Source of the DNA: Actinomyces viscosus | GTDB taxonomy: Bacteria > Actinomycetota > Actinomycetes > Actinomycetales > Actinomycetaceae | NCBI RefSeq assembly: GCF_900637975.1 | Contig: NZ_LR134477.1 | Span: 1,054,001 to 1,118,000, forward strand | DNA length: 64,000 nucleotides | Direction of reading: 5' to 3' | Notes under the pieces: model-generated | Databases searched by the model: none | The model's input: the letters and a program-made list of their open reading frames with translations, nothing else | What the model was told of the DNA's origin: nothing | Made by a program: the position numbers and the translations under genes | Shown: piece by piece, positions 9,095 to 18,400 of the stretch | How positions within the stretch are numbered: position 1 is the first letter of the stretch | Layout: every line of letters begins with the position of its first letter

Positions 9095-10414
9095 CTACAC
9101 CTCGGAGAACATGCCGCACAGCCGGGCGTGCCAGGCGCGCGCGGAGGTGTCCGTCAGGGAGGCGATCTGGTCCACGACCACTCGCAGGCGAGCGTCGTCG
9201 TTCTCGGCCCGGTTCCAGGCGTCGGCCAGGACGGGGTCGATCCCTTTCCCGCCGCCTGTCATGAGAACGTCGGCCAGGTCGAAGATGAGGGTGCGCTGGC
9301 GCAGGTAGACCGGTTCGTGCTCACGGGGCTCCATGACGTAGCGCACGGCGATGCCCTTGAGCAGGAGGATCTCCGCGGCCGTCTCCTCGGGGATGACGAG
9401 CTCGGCCCCGTAGCGGGTCAGGGGTCCGTCTCCGTAGGTCTGGCGGGTGGCGGTGGCGACTGCTGAGACGAAGCGGCCGATGATCTCGCTGGTGAGGTTC
9501 TTCAGGCGCGCAGCGTCGGCCACCGAGCCGTTGTAGGAGCGGATCCAGTAGGGCTGGCCGGAGAGCCTGCCGAAGGCAGCACCCAGGGCGTCGGCGCTGA
9601 GGTCGGTGCCGTACCAGGCCCTGGTGGCCTCAAGCAGCTCGTCGACCTCATGCGGGTCGGTCAGGCAGGCGGGGTCCATGCGTCCCAGGGCGATGGCGTC
9701 CTCGACGTCGTGGACGGAGTAGCCGACGTCATCGGACAGGTCCATGATCTGGGCCTCGATGCAGCGCCTGCCCTCCGGCGCCCCCTGACGCATCCAGGTG
9801 AAGATCTCGGCGTCGTCGTCATAGGCGGAGTACTTGCGCGCACTGCGCCCACTCGCGCCACCCGGCCCCCGTCCCTTGAGCCAGGGGTACTTGGCGACGG
9901 CGTCGAGGCTGGCCCGGGTGAGGTTGACGCCCACCGGCCGTCCGAGCTCGTCAAGGGTCTTGGGCTCCAGACGGGTGAGGATTCGGAAGGTCTGGGCATT
10001 GCCCTCGAAGCCTCCGATCCGGCGGGCGACGACGTCGAGAGCCTTCTCTCCGTTGTGCCCGTACGGCGGATGACCCAGGTCGTGGGACAGGCAGGCGGCG
10101 TCGACGACGTCGGGATCGCATCCCAGCGCCTGACCGAGCGCGCGTCCCACCTGCGCCACCTCGAGGGAGTGGGTGAGCCGGGTGCGCACGAAGTCGTCCG
10201 CTGAGGGCCCCAGCACCTGGGTCTTGGCCCCCAGGCGCCGCAGTGCCGAGGAGTGCAGGACCCGGGCACGGTCGCGCTCAAAAGGAGTGCGCTGAGGATT
10301 CTTCGCCTGCTCGTGAACAAAGCGCTCAGCATCCTGTGATCGGTATCCAGCCAGGGCAAGACTGTCGCCTCCGTCGATACGCACAGGCCTGGATCCAGAT
10401 TTCTGCACTGACAT
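9095..10414 (-). CDS. dgt: Deoxyguanosinetriphosphate triphosphohydrolase-like protein (HD domain)
   Basis: A 439-residue HD-domain dNTPase expected to split dGTP or other dNTPs into nucleoside and triphosphate. The HD metal motif is visible as His82 in RTRLTHSLE, and His111-Asp112 in LSHDLGHPPYGHNGE. The ATG at 10414 begins MSVQKSGSRPVRIDG; the open frame runs 33 codons further up but that part is unlike the family. The dgt-dnaG order is common in actinobacteria and suggests coordinated control of dNTP pools and replication. Confidence 0.92.
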   Translation of the reverse strand: MSVQKSGSRPVRIDGGDSLALAGYRSQDAERFVHEQAKNPQRTPFERDRARVLHSSALRRLGAKTQVLGPSADDFVRTRLTHSLEVAQVGRALGQALGCDPDVVDAACLSHDLGHPPYGHNGEKALDVVARRIGGFEGNAQTFRILTRLEPKTLDELGRPVGVNLTRASLDAVAKYPWLKGRGPGGASGRSARKYSAYDDDAEIFTWMRQGAPEGRRCIEAQIMDLSDDVGYSVHDVEDAIALGRMDPACLTDPHEVDELLEATRAWYGTDLSADALGAAFGRLSGQPYWIRSYNGSVADAARLKNLTSEIIGRFVSAVATATRQTYGDGPLTRYGAELVIPEETAAEILLLKGIAVRYVMEPREHEPVYLRQRTLIFDLADVLMTGGGKGIDPVLADAWNRAENDDARLRVVVDQIASLTDTSARAWHARLCGMFSEV

Positions 10415-10602
10415 AGTCACAAGGTAGCGCAGAAGCGGGTTACCATGGTCGTCACCGTTCCGACACCTCCGACACCGTCCCAAGGGAGCAACGGCATCCG
10501 ATCTCCTCAGCATGTGGTCGCCAGCACCCGACGAGACACCGATGAAGCACTCTTAGGAGTGACGCTCCTGGGCACCAGTCCGGCGGAAGGGAGACACCTA
10601 CC

Positions 10603-11829
10603 GTGACCACAACCACTACCCTCGTTCACCGGCCCTACGACGGTCCGGAGGAGTGGTGGCGCCACGCACTGGTCTACGAGATCGCCTCACCCGCCCTGGG
10701 AGCCGCCGATCTGGACCACACCGACCCCGTCATTGCGCACGCCCTCTACCTGGGAATGGACGCGGTGCTCCTGCGCCCAAGCTTGCTCGACGTCAGCTCT
10801 GAGATGGACTCGATCCGCCGTTTCATCGACAAGGCGGGAGAACAGGGCCTGCGCACCATCGTGCGCATCTCCGGTGCGCTCGGTCCGATCACCGGCCCCT
10901 ACGCCAAGCAGACCACCGGCTTCATCACTGGGCTCGAAGGGGCGGGCGAGGATCTGCTGCGCCGCTCGGAGGCCTATCTCCAGGCCGGGGCGGTCGGCAT
11001 CGACCTGGGAACGATCGTGCCTCCGCAGATCACCACCGAGACCCGCCTGGACCGCCTCAGTGCCTACTTCGCCATGCTCCACGGCCAGCTCGCCGAGTAC
11101 GTGGAGGAGGGAATCATCGGCGCTGATGTGACAGCCGACTACCCGGACTCGTTGCGCCACCACCTCCAGGACGACTGGGTCCACCACCTGCGCGACGACT
11201 GCCTGACCCTGACCAGGTGGAGCGCCGAGTCCCTCACCGCCCACCTGACCCGGTCCCTGGACGAGCACGACCGCTTCGGCGCACCACCCACCTGGCGCTT
11301 CCTGCCTCCTCACATCCTGTCCGAGCACCTGGACCCGGGGGACGGCCAGCGCTGGTACTCCGTCGACCACGATCTGCGCCTGCTTCGAGGGCTGGCGCTG
11401 CAGGCCATGATGCTGGCTCTGCCGGGTTCCCTCTACCTGCGGCAGGGTGACGAGATCGCCCTGACCGATGGCGACAAGCCCACTGCTCCCCTGGAGCTGG
11501 CGGACATGGTGGCCGAGCACACTCGGGGACAGTCCTCCCAGTTCGGGTCCCCCGCCGCGACCGTGCGGCACGCCGCCCACGTGCGCAACGAGTACAACCT
11601 GGCCTGCGCACCCCTGGCCTTCGTCACCGGGCTGGAGTGGTGCCCGCCTGAGGCTCTGGCCTTCCTGGTGCGCGGCGTGCTGGTCGTCGTCAACACCTCA
11701 GACTCCCCGATCATCCTGCCTGCTGAGGCCAAGGTGCTGCTGTCGTCTCAACCCCTGCGTCAGGACCAGGGGCGGCTGTTCATCCCTCCGACGACGACGA
11801 CCTGGCTTGAAGCCACAACCGTGGCCTAG
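10603..11829 (+). CDS. GH13 (alpha-amylase family)-like protein with degenerate active site
   Basis: A 408-residue protein resembling the (beta/alpha)8 barrel of oligo-1,6-glucosidase or trehalose-synthase enzymes: LYLGMDAVLLRPS (residues 49-60) matches the LGVDAIWLSP strand, and LALPGSLYLRQGDEIAL matches the late LPGTPYIYQGDEIGM motif. The catalytic positions look lost. The nucleophile strand reads AVGIDLGTI (Asp134 kept, preceding Arg missing), the acid/base strand reads IIGADV in place of IGE, and the NHDxxR motif reads PPHILS. It is also about 150 residues shorter than active relatives. It lies directly upstream of malE, suggesting a regulatory or binding role in maltodextrin use. GTG start at 10603 with GGAAGGGAG upstream. 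Confidence 0.75.
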   Translation: MTTTTTLVHRPYDGPEEWWRHALVYEIASPALGAADLDHTDPVIAHALYLGMDAVLLRPSLLDVSSEMDSIRRFIDKAGEQGLRTIVRISGALGPITGPYAKQTTGFITGLEGAGEDLLRRSEAYLQAGAVGIDLGTIVPPQITTETRLDRLSAYFAMLHGQLAEYVEEGIIGADVTADYPDSLRHHLQDDWVHHLRDDCLTLTRWSAESLTAHLTRSLDEHDRFGAPPTWRFLPPHILSEHLDPGDGQRWYSVDHDLRLLRGLALQAMMLALPGSLYLRQGDEIALTDGDKPTAPLELADMVAEHTRGQSSQFGSPAATVRHAAHVRNEYNLACAPLAFVTGLEWCPPEALAFLVRGVLVVVNTSDSPIILPAEAKVLLSSQPLRQDQGRLFIPPTTTTWLEATTVA

Positions 11830-11858
11830 AACAGGCGACTGCAAATTTCGTTCATCTC

Positions 11859-11887
11859 TTGCAATCATTGCATTAGGCAGTTAAATT
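11859..11887 (+). promoter_or_regulatory. Predicted malE promoter with overlapping operator palindrome
   Basis: TTGCAA (11859-11864) and TAAATT (11882-11887) are separated by 17 bp, about 55 bp before the malE GTG. The perfect dyad TGCAA-TCA-TTGCA (11860-11872) overlaps the -35 box and spacer, the expected position for a LacI-type repressor. The LacI gene at 16042 is the natural candidate; a weaker related element, GCGATAATTGC (15950-15960), lies upstream of that gene. Confidence 0.5.
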
Positions 11888-11941
11888 GTGGTGCGGGGCG
11901 AGGGGTTCCTCGCTCCGAATCTGATTCGAAGGAGAATCCCT

Positions 11942-13228
11942 GTGGCACCCACCCGCCGATCCTTCTTGACGATGGCAGCCGTCGCCACCACCGTTTCAAC
12001 CGTTGCATCCTGTTCCAGCTCGCGTAGCGCCAACGGCGCAGCCGCCTCAGACGGTACCGACCAGCAGGCAACTGGGACCGCTGGAGGCGGCTCCAGTGCC
12101 GACCTGGTCATCTGGGCCGATCAGAAGAAGGCCGACTCACTCAAGGAGATCGCCAAGAGCTGGGGCGACAAGCAGGGCATCTCGGTGGCGGTCCAAATCG
12201 TCGCCAACGACCTCCAGCCCAACTTCGTCACCGCTAACCAGGCGGGCAACGGCCCTGACATCGTCGTCGGTGCGCACGACTGGATCGGTAACCTGGTTCA
12301 GAACAGCGCAATCCGGCCAATCGTCCTGAGTCCTGAGGCGGAGGCCAACTACACTGATGTCGCTCTCAAGGCAGTCACCTACGACAGCCAGGTCTACGGC
12401 ACGCCCTACGCGGTCGAGTGCTTGGGCCTGTTCGTCAACAAGGCGTTGACCTCTCTCACCCAGCCGGCCACCATCGAGGAGATGATCGAGGCCGGGAGGG
12501 CGGCCGGCACCGAGCTCATCCTGTCCCAGGCCGTCGATGAGAAGGGCGACGCCTACAACATGGAGCCGATCTACACCGCGGCAGGAGGCTACCTGTTCGG
12601 TAAGAACCCCGATGGCTCTTACAACTCCAGGGACCTGGGTATCGGCCAGGAGGGCTCGATCAAGGCTGCGGAAAAAATCAGGCAGCTCGGCCAGCAGGGA
12701 GTCCTGCGGAAATCAGTCACCGCGGCCAACCACATCTCCTTATTCACCGATGGCAAGGCCCCCTACCTCATCTCCGGGCCCTGGGCGCTGGCTGACATCA
12801 AGAAGGCCGGCATCGACTACCAGCTCACCAGGATCCCGGGGTTCGGCGACATCAAGGGCAGTCAGGCCCGCCCCTTCGTTGGTGTCAACTGCTTCTATGT
12901 CGCCTCAAACGGTAAGAACAAGGCCTTTGCCGAGACCTTCGTCGCCGAGGCTGCCAAGGACATGACCTTCGCGGCCTCGATGTTCCCGTCCAACGAGCTT
13001 CCGCCGGCGCAGAAGGATCTCGCTGAGAAGCTCAAGGCGGAGCAACCCGACATGGTCGCCTTCGTGGGCCTTTCCTCCGAGGCTGACCCCATGCCCGCGA
13101 TCCCGGCCATGTCATCGGTGTGGGAGCCCCTCGGACGAGCTCAAGCCAACATCGTTGCAGGCGCGGACCCTGCCAGCACCATGACCGGAGTCGGCGAGAC
13201 CATCAAGGCCTCGATCGACGGCTCATAG
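11942..13228 (+). CDS. malE: Maltose/maltodextrin ABC transporter substrate-binding lipoprotein
   Basis: A 428-residue receptor anchored outside the membrane. The N terminus has a twin-arginine motif (TRRSFLTM) and a lipobox ending VASC with lipidated Cys24, so Tat export of a lipoprotein is likely. The mature part has the MalE-like features LVIWADQKKADSLKEIAKSW and SGPWALADIKKAG. GTG 11942 is chosen over upstream in-frame codons because AAGGAG precedes it and it gives a proper signal peptide. It leads a malE-malF-malG set; no ATPase gene is present, so a shared MsiK-like ATPase must act. Confidence 0.92.
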   Translation: MAPTRRSFLTMAAVATTVSTVASCSSSRSANGAAASDGTDQQATGTAGGGSSADLVIWADQKKADSLKEIAKSWGDKQGISVAVQIVANDLQPNFVTANQAGNGPDIVVGAHDWIGNLVQNSAIRPIVLSPEAEANYTDVALKAVTYDSQVYGTPYAVECLGLFVNKALTSLTQPATIEEMIEAGRAAGTELILSQAVDEKGDAYNMEPIYTAAGGYLFGKNPDGSYNSRDLGIGQEGSIKAAEKIRQLGQQGVLRKSVTAANHISLFTDGKAPYLISGPWALADIKKAGIDYQLTRIPGFGDIKGSQARPFVGVNCFYVASNGKNKAFAETFVAEAAKDMTFAASMFPSNELPPAQKDLAEKLKAEQPDMVAFVGLSSEADPMPAIPAMSSVWEPLGRAQANIVAGADPASTMTGVGETIKASIDGS

Positions 13229-13317
13229 CCAGGGCTCTTCTTCCCAACGCGCCCCTTTTCAATCACCTCCAGAATTTCTCCTACTACTTTCCCGCTTATG
13301 GAAAGGACTTGCAGATA

Positions 13318-14894
13318 ATGACGTCCGCATCCACCACCGTCCCACGGGAGAAGACCACGACCGTCAGGAGCGTCATCGGACGCATCGTGGTTCTCTCCCT
13401 CACGCTGGTCGCAGCGATCTATCTCGTCCCGCTCCTCATCGCTTACCAGATGTGGTTATGGCTGGGTGTTGTCCTCCTCGCTACGGTCGCCATGTTTCTG
13501 TTGTACTCGACCAAGAGGTTCGTACCAGCTAAGTACCTCTTTCCTGGCACATTCTTCCTGACCGTCTTCCTCATCATCCCGATCATCCTGACAATCCAGA
13601 CATCCTTCACCAACTTCGGAGACGGTTACCGCGGGACCAAGGAGGAGGCGATCACCGCCATCACCAACAACTCCATGGTTCGCACAGAGGGCTCCCCCAC
13701 CTACGGGCTATCGGTCGCGACAGACGGCGACGTCACCAATGGTCCCTTCTCTCTGTTCCTGGTCAACCCGCAGACCAAGGAGGTCCTGCGTGGAAGCGAC
13801 GGTAAGAGGATGGAGAAGGTCGATGCCTCCGCCGTCACCGTCGACGACGGCGTGGTGACCAAGGCCGACGGCTACACGATCCTGACGCCCAGGCAGATCA
13901 ACACCGCCTATGAGGACATCACCTCCATGTCGGTCCCCTTCTCCGAAGAGACCACAGTCAAGGTTCAGGGCGTCAGGACCGCATTCGAGGGCACCAAGAG
14001 AATGGTGTATGACAAGTCCTCCGACACCATCGCCAACACTGCCACCGGAGACGTTTACTCGGTCAAGAAAGTGGGGCTGTCCGAGCACTTCGTCAATGAC
14101 AGGGGCGAGAGTCTGGCCCAGTCCTGGAGGCAGAACGTAGGGTTTGCCAACTACTCCCGGCTTTTCACCGAAGGGAACCTGGCCTCCCAGTTCCTCAAGG
14201 CCTTCACCTGGACAATCATCTTCGCCTTCGGATCGGTGCTGCTCACCTTCGGCCTCGGCTTCTTCCTGGCGCTGACTCTCAATGACGACCGTATTAAGGG
14301 AAAGAAACTCTACCGATCCTTCCTGCTGCTGCCCTACGCCGTCCCCGGCTTCATCTCGCTGCTCGTGTGGTCGAACTTCTACAACCAGGACTTCGGACTT
14401 ATCAACCAGACGCTGCACCTCAACGTCCCCTGGCTGTCCGACCCGACCATGGCGAAGGTCGCGGTCCTGCTGACGAATACCTGGATGGGCTTCCCCTACA
14501 TGTTCATCGTGTGCACCGGAGCGCTCCAGTCCATATCCGGAGACGTCAAAGAGGCCGCCAAGATGGACGGTGCCAGCGGGTTGCAGGCCACCTGGCGCAT
14601 CATCACCCCTTTGCTCCTGGTCGCCGTCTCCCCTCTGCTGGTGAGCACCTTCGCCTTCAACTTCAACAACTTCAACGCCATCCAGCTACTGACCGAGGGG
14701 GGCCGTTCCCGGCAGGAGAGTACACACGCGGAGGTACCGATATTCTCATCTCCATGGTCTACCGCATCGCCTTCGGTCGCTCCGGCTCAGACTTCGGATT
14801 CGCCTCAGCCGTCTCGGTCATCCTTTTCGCCGTGACCGGCGTCCTGGCCGCCTTGCAGTTCCGGGCCACTAAGAGGCTCGAAGACGTCAACTGA
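13318..14894 (+). pseudogene. malF: Maltose ABC transporter permease MalF, single-base frameshift near the 3' end
   Basis: Encodes an inner-membrane permease with two N-terminal membrane segments, a long extracytoplasmic loop (about residues 100-280) and the permease core with the EAA loop EAAKMDGASGLQATWRI. The frame is normal to FNAIQLLTEGG, then shifts within the G6 run at 14697-14702. The expected ending GGPFPAGEYTRGGTDILISM and the last membrane segment continue in the -1 frame to a stop at 14894. Restored length is 525 residues; unrestored, translation ends at 14835 with 45 unrelated residues. Possible explanations are a lost base, a consensus error, or -1 slippage at GGGGGGC (14697-14703). 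ATG 13318 follows GAAAGGA. Confidence 0.85.
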
Positions 14895-14926
14895 CCAGAG
14901 TCGATTGCGAAAAGAACAGAATCGCT

Positions 14927-15844
14927 ATGAATACCTCTTCCAAGACCATGTCCAAGCGCTCCGACAGATCCCTGACCGCTGAGAACCGTATGCCCTTCTC
15001 GCGATGGTTCCGTGAGATCGGCTGGAGGCATGTCGTCGGCATCCTCGCCCTCGTCTTCGCCGCTTTCCCCGTCCTCTACGTCGTCTCCGCCTCGCTCAAC
15101 CCGTTGGGGACGGTGGCTTCCACCAGCCTCATCCCTACCAGGATGAGTCTGGTTAACTACCAAAACCTACTGGCTGAAGTTCGTGGTCCCTTCCTACGCT
15201 GGTACCTCAACACCATCATCATCTGTTCAGTGGTGGCCACCGCCCAGGTCTTCCTCTCTCTGCTGGGCGCCTACGCGTTCTCCCGCTTCCGATTCACAGG
15301 ACGCCGCGGAGGACTGTTGGCCCTGCTCCTGATCATGATGTTCCCGGCGATCCTGTCGATGATCGCCATCTACACGATGATCTCCGACATCGGCCAGGTA
15401 GTCCCCTTCCTCGGCCTCAACACGCTGGCCGGCTACAGCTTGGCACTCATGGGCGGGGCACTGGGGCAGGTGTGGCTCATCAAGGGAACCTTCGACACCA
15501 TCCCTCGGGAGCTCGATGAGGCCGCCATCATCGACGGATGTACCCACTGGCAGGTCTTTAGGATCATCCTGCTGCCTACCCTCAGACCGATCATCGCCAC
15601 AACCTTCCTGCTGGCCTTCGTCGGAGTTATCAGCGAGTTCCTCCTGGGGTCGATCATCCTGACCGATAACTCTCAGAAAACCCTGGCAGTGGGGCTCTAC
15701 GGCATGCTCGTCGGCGATCGATCCAACAACCTGGGTATCTTCGCCGCCGGCGCGGTCCTTACCATGGCCCCGGTGATCGCACTGTTCCAGTACCTGCAGC
15801 GCTATATCGTTGGCGGCTCATTATCGGGCGCGGTCAAGGGCTGA
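14927..15844 (+). CDS. malG: Maltose ABC transporter permease MalG
   Basis: A 305-residue CUT1 permease with six predicted membrane segments. The EAA loop, ELDEAAIIDGCTHWQVFRII, contacts the ATPase. It ends with the family-typical tail GGSLSGAVKG. It lies 32 bp after malF and ends 46 bp before a strong hairpin. Intact, so the transporter's function depends on whether malF is read through. Confidence 0.93.
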   Translation: MNTSSKTMSKRSDRSLTAENRMPFSRWFREIGWRHVVGILALVFAAFPVLYVVSASLNPLGTVASTSLIPTRMSLVNYQNLLAEVRGPFLRWYLNTIIICSVVATAQVFLSLLGAYAFSRFRFTGRRGGLLALLLIMMFPAILSMIAIYTMISDIGQVVPFLGLNTLAGYSLALMGGALGQVWLIKGTFDTIPRELDEAAIIDGCTHWQVFRIILLPTLRPIIATTFLLAFVGVISEFLLGSIILTDNSQKTLAVGLYGMLVGDRSNNLGIFAAGAVLTMAPVIALFQYLQRYIVGGSLSGAVKG

Positions 15845-15890
15845 GCAAGAGGTTCGAATCACCAAGCTTCCGGCGGTGAGGAGAACGAAG

Positions 15891-15928
15891 AATCAGGGGC
15901 GTGCGACACCTCGTCGCCGCCCCTGATT
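15891..15928 (+). terminator. Terminator after malG
   Basis: AATCAGGGGC (15891-15900) pairs perfectly with GCCCCTGATT (15919-15928); an inner GCGAC/GTCGC extends the stem. It closes the malE-malF-malG transcript before the LacI gene. Confidence 0.75.
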
Positions 15929-16041
15929 CACGGCAACGATGCTTGATCTGCGATAATTGCGGCTGGAGGGCCGAGCGATGAGCTACCGGCGGTTCACGCG
16001 AAAAGGCTCCTCTCCTTCACCGATCCTCGTAGGATTCACTC

Positions 16042-17055
16042 ATGCCACAGAGACTCACCCTTACCGACATCGCCGACCAGGCGGGTGTCTCCACCGCCAC
16101 CGTCTCACGTGTGCTCAATGGAAAGTCCAACGTGGCCGACTCGACTCGGCGGCAGGTGCTCGCAGCGCTCGACATCCTGGGCTACGAGCGGCCTGAGTCC
16201 GTGCACCAGGCATCCCGGGGCCTCATGGGGCTGATTGTGCCGGAGCTGAGCAATCCGATCTTCCCCCTGTTCGCCCAGCAGATCGAGCAGCTCCTGGCGC
16301 CTTCCGGGCATACCCCGCTGCTGTGCACACAGACGCCCGGCGGCATCAGCGAGGACGAGTACATCGAGATGCTGGTGGACCGCGGCGTCGCGGGAATCAT
16401 CTTCGTCTCCGGGCGCCACGCGGACACCACCGGCGACGTCACTCGCTACCAGCGTCTGCGTGAGCGCAGTGTACCACTGGTGACGATTAATGGTAACGCG
16501 CCCACCATCAAGGCCCCGGGATTTGCCACCGATGACCGCCGAGCCACCCGGGTGGCGGTGGATCACCTCATCGCCCTAGGGCATCAACGTATCGGGCTCG
16601 CCATGGGGCCGATGCGCATGGTTCCGGCTCAGCGCAAGCGCTCCGGCTACGAGGACGCCATGAGTGAGGGACTGCCTGGCGAGCCGCTGCGGATCGTAGA
16701 GACGCTCTACACCTACGAGGGTGGTGTCAGTGCGGCTCTGCACCTGCTGGAGCAGAGCTGCACCGGCATCGTGTGCTCCTCGGACGTCATGGCCCTCGGA
16801 GTGGTCCATGGGGTGCGTCAGACTGGCAGGTCCGTGCCTCACGACGTTTCCGTCATCGGCTACGACGACTCGCCGCTCATCCCGATGACCGACCCGCCGC
16901 TGACCACGGTGCGCCAGCCGGTGGACGCCATCTGCCGGGCGGCCGTCTCCACGCTGCTCGCACAGCTCGACGGGGAGAGGCCGGCCAACACCGAGATGCT
17001 ATTCGCTCCCGACCTTATCGTACGCAACTCGACTGCTGCGGCCCCCATCGACTGA
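16042..17055 (+). CDS. malR: LacI-family repressor of the maltose locus
   Basis: A 337-residue regulator with an N-terminal HTH and hinge (LTLTDIADQAGVSTATVSRV then LNGKSNVADSTR) and a periplasmic-binding-protein-like sensor domain ending VDAICRAAVSTLLAQL. It follows malG in the same direction after a terminator, so it has its own promoter. It probably binds TGCAATCATTGCA upstream of malE and releases it on binding maltose or a derivative. Which sugar is bound is inferred from context only. Confidence 0.85.
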   Translation: MPQRLTLTDIADQAGVSTATVSRVLNGKSNVADSTRRQVLAALDILGYERPESVHQASRGLMGLIVPELSNPIFPLFAQQIEQLLAPSGHTPLLCTQTPGGISEDEYIEMLVDRGVAGIIFVSGRHADTTGDVTRYQRLRERSVPLVTINGNAPTIKAPGFATDDRRATRVAVDHLIALGHQRIGLAMGPMRMVPAQRKRSGYEDAMSEGLPGEPLRIVETLYTYEGGVSAALHLLEQSCTGIVCSSDVMALGVVHGVRQTGRSVPHDVSVIGYDDSPLIPMTDPPLTTVRQPVDAICRAAVSTLLAQLDGERPANTEMLFAPDLIVRNSTAAAPID

Positions 17056-17112
17056 GACGCCCGTACGCGCTGTAACGGAATCCTGGGTGGGAGGCAACCT
17101 GCGCGGGTGGGC

Positions 17113-18360
17113 TCAACGCGACCAGGTCCGGGCCAGCCGGCCGCCCATGTCGGTCAGGCGCGCCTCCAGCACGTCGGGGCCACCGGCGTCCCACGGCTCG
17201 ATGGCGTGGGGCTCCTGCAGGCTGTAGACGCTGGAGATCCCGGCACCGGCGAGCTCGCCCCGGGTGGTGGCGCATCGCCCGCACACCAGGACGGCAGGAA
17301 GCGCCTGCGAGGCGGCGAGATCTCCGACGACGTCCACGACGCCGTCGGCCAGAACGTCATAGAGCTCGCCCGAGGCGGTGACCACCATGTCCTGACCGAG
17401 GACCGTGTCAGAAAGGCCCAGGATCTCCGCCATGACGCGGGCTCCGGGCCGTGCCCACGCCCCCAGGGCTCGCAGCGCCATGGCGCCGCCTCCGGCCGCC
17501 CCGGTCCCCCAGGTGGTGGTGCTCAGGTGCCCCGTTCCCCGGGAGTTCGCGGCGGACAGGGACGGCATCTGTGCGTCGTCGAGCGCGGAGACGACGGGGA
17601 GCAGCCTTTGTTGTCCACCAAAGGATGGTCGCGGGGTGGCGGCCGCGCTCACAGCCTCCGTGGCGGCGGCGCAGGCTCGGCGATCCAGCTCCTGGGCCTG
17701 TGCGGGACTTAAGGAGGTGATCTCCGCCAGTGCCGCACCGGCCCCGCTCATGCCTCCCAGGGCGATGCCGTCGGCCAGGGCCAGTCCGAGACTGCGTCCG
17801 ACGAGCAGGTCCATGGCCGCTGGGGCGCCACCGAGTGCGTCCAGCGCCCCGGCTCCGCCATCGTGGACGGCGGAGCGGGACAGCCCCACGACGAGCGTGT
17901 CGGAGGGAGAGGTACGGCCCAGGGCGGTTCCGATGACCTGCCCCAGACCATAGGTGCTGCCATGGCGAGCCTCCTGGGCGCTCTCATCGGGGTCCAGGGG
18001 AGGCGCCAGGAGGCGAGCGGCGTCGAGGAACCAGGTCCTGCCCTCTCCTGGACGCTGCGCCGCCGACCGTGCCGGGCCGGGGCCCAGCCGTACCAGGTCG
18101 ACCTCCCGGACCTGTCCGAGCGGTCCCTGTCCCTGAATGGCCTCACGGGAGGCGATGCGCTCCGGGGCGATGACCTGGGCCGAGCCTGGGCCGCCGTCGG
18201 CCATGGGTACCAGGGTCAGGGAGTCGTCGGGACGCACCGCGTGCCAGCCGCGCTCCAGGCAGGCGGCGACACTGCTGGCCGGAAGGCCCCGGCCCGGGCC
18301 GGCCAGAGGTACTCCGGCCGGCTCGGGCCACAGCCCGCCGGGGGCGAGGAGGACCTTCAT
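17113..18360 (-). CDS. Glycerate kinase (GlxK/GarK-like)
   Basis: A 415-residue protein of the type I glycerate kinase family, which phosphorylates D-glycerate with ATP. Recognisable motifs are MADGGPGSAQVIAP (family SDGGEGT loop, diverged), RHGSTYGLGQVIGTAL and RSAVHDGGAGALDALGG. The first loop departs from consensus (GPGS for GEGT), so activity on glycerate should be tested rather than assumed. ATG 18360 is used because MKVLLAPGG is the family N terminus. The gene starts 40 bp after the M20 peptidase stop and may share its transcript. Confidence 0.8.
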   Translation of the reverse strand: MKVLLAPGGLWPEPAGVPLAGPGRGLPASSVAACLERGWHAVRPDDSLTLVPMADGGPGSAQVIAPERIASREAIQGQGPLGQVREVDLVRLGPGPARSAAQRPGEGRTWFLDAARLLAPPLDPDESAQEARHGSTYGLGQVIGTALGRTSPSDTLVVGLSRSAVHDGGAGALDALGGAPAAMDLLVGRSLGLALADGIALGGMSGAGAALAEITSLSPAQAQELDRRACAAATEAVSAAATPRPSFGGQQRLLPVVSALDDAQMPSLSAANSRGTGHLSTTTWGTGAAGGGAMALRALGAWARPGARVMAEILGLSDTVLGQDMVVTASGELYDVLADGVVDVVGDLAASQALPAVLVCGRCATTRGELAGAGISSVYSLQEPHAIEPWDAGGPDVLEARLTDMGGRLARTWSR

Positions 18361-18400
18361 GCCCCGATCCTCACGCAACGGTTCCGGCGAGCGTTTTGAG

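Noticed and set aside
7819..9264. A 481-codon plus-strand frame opposite dnaG
   Set aside because: Antisense shadow of a strongly conserved primase gene.
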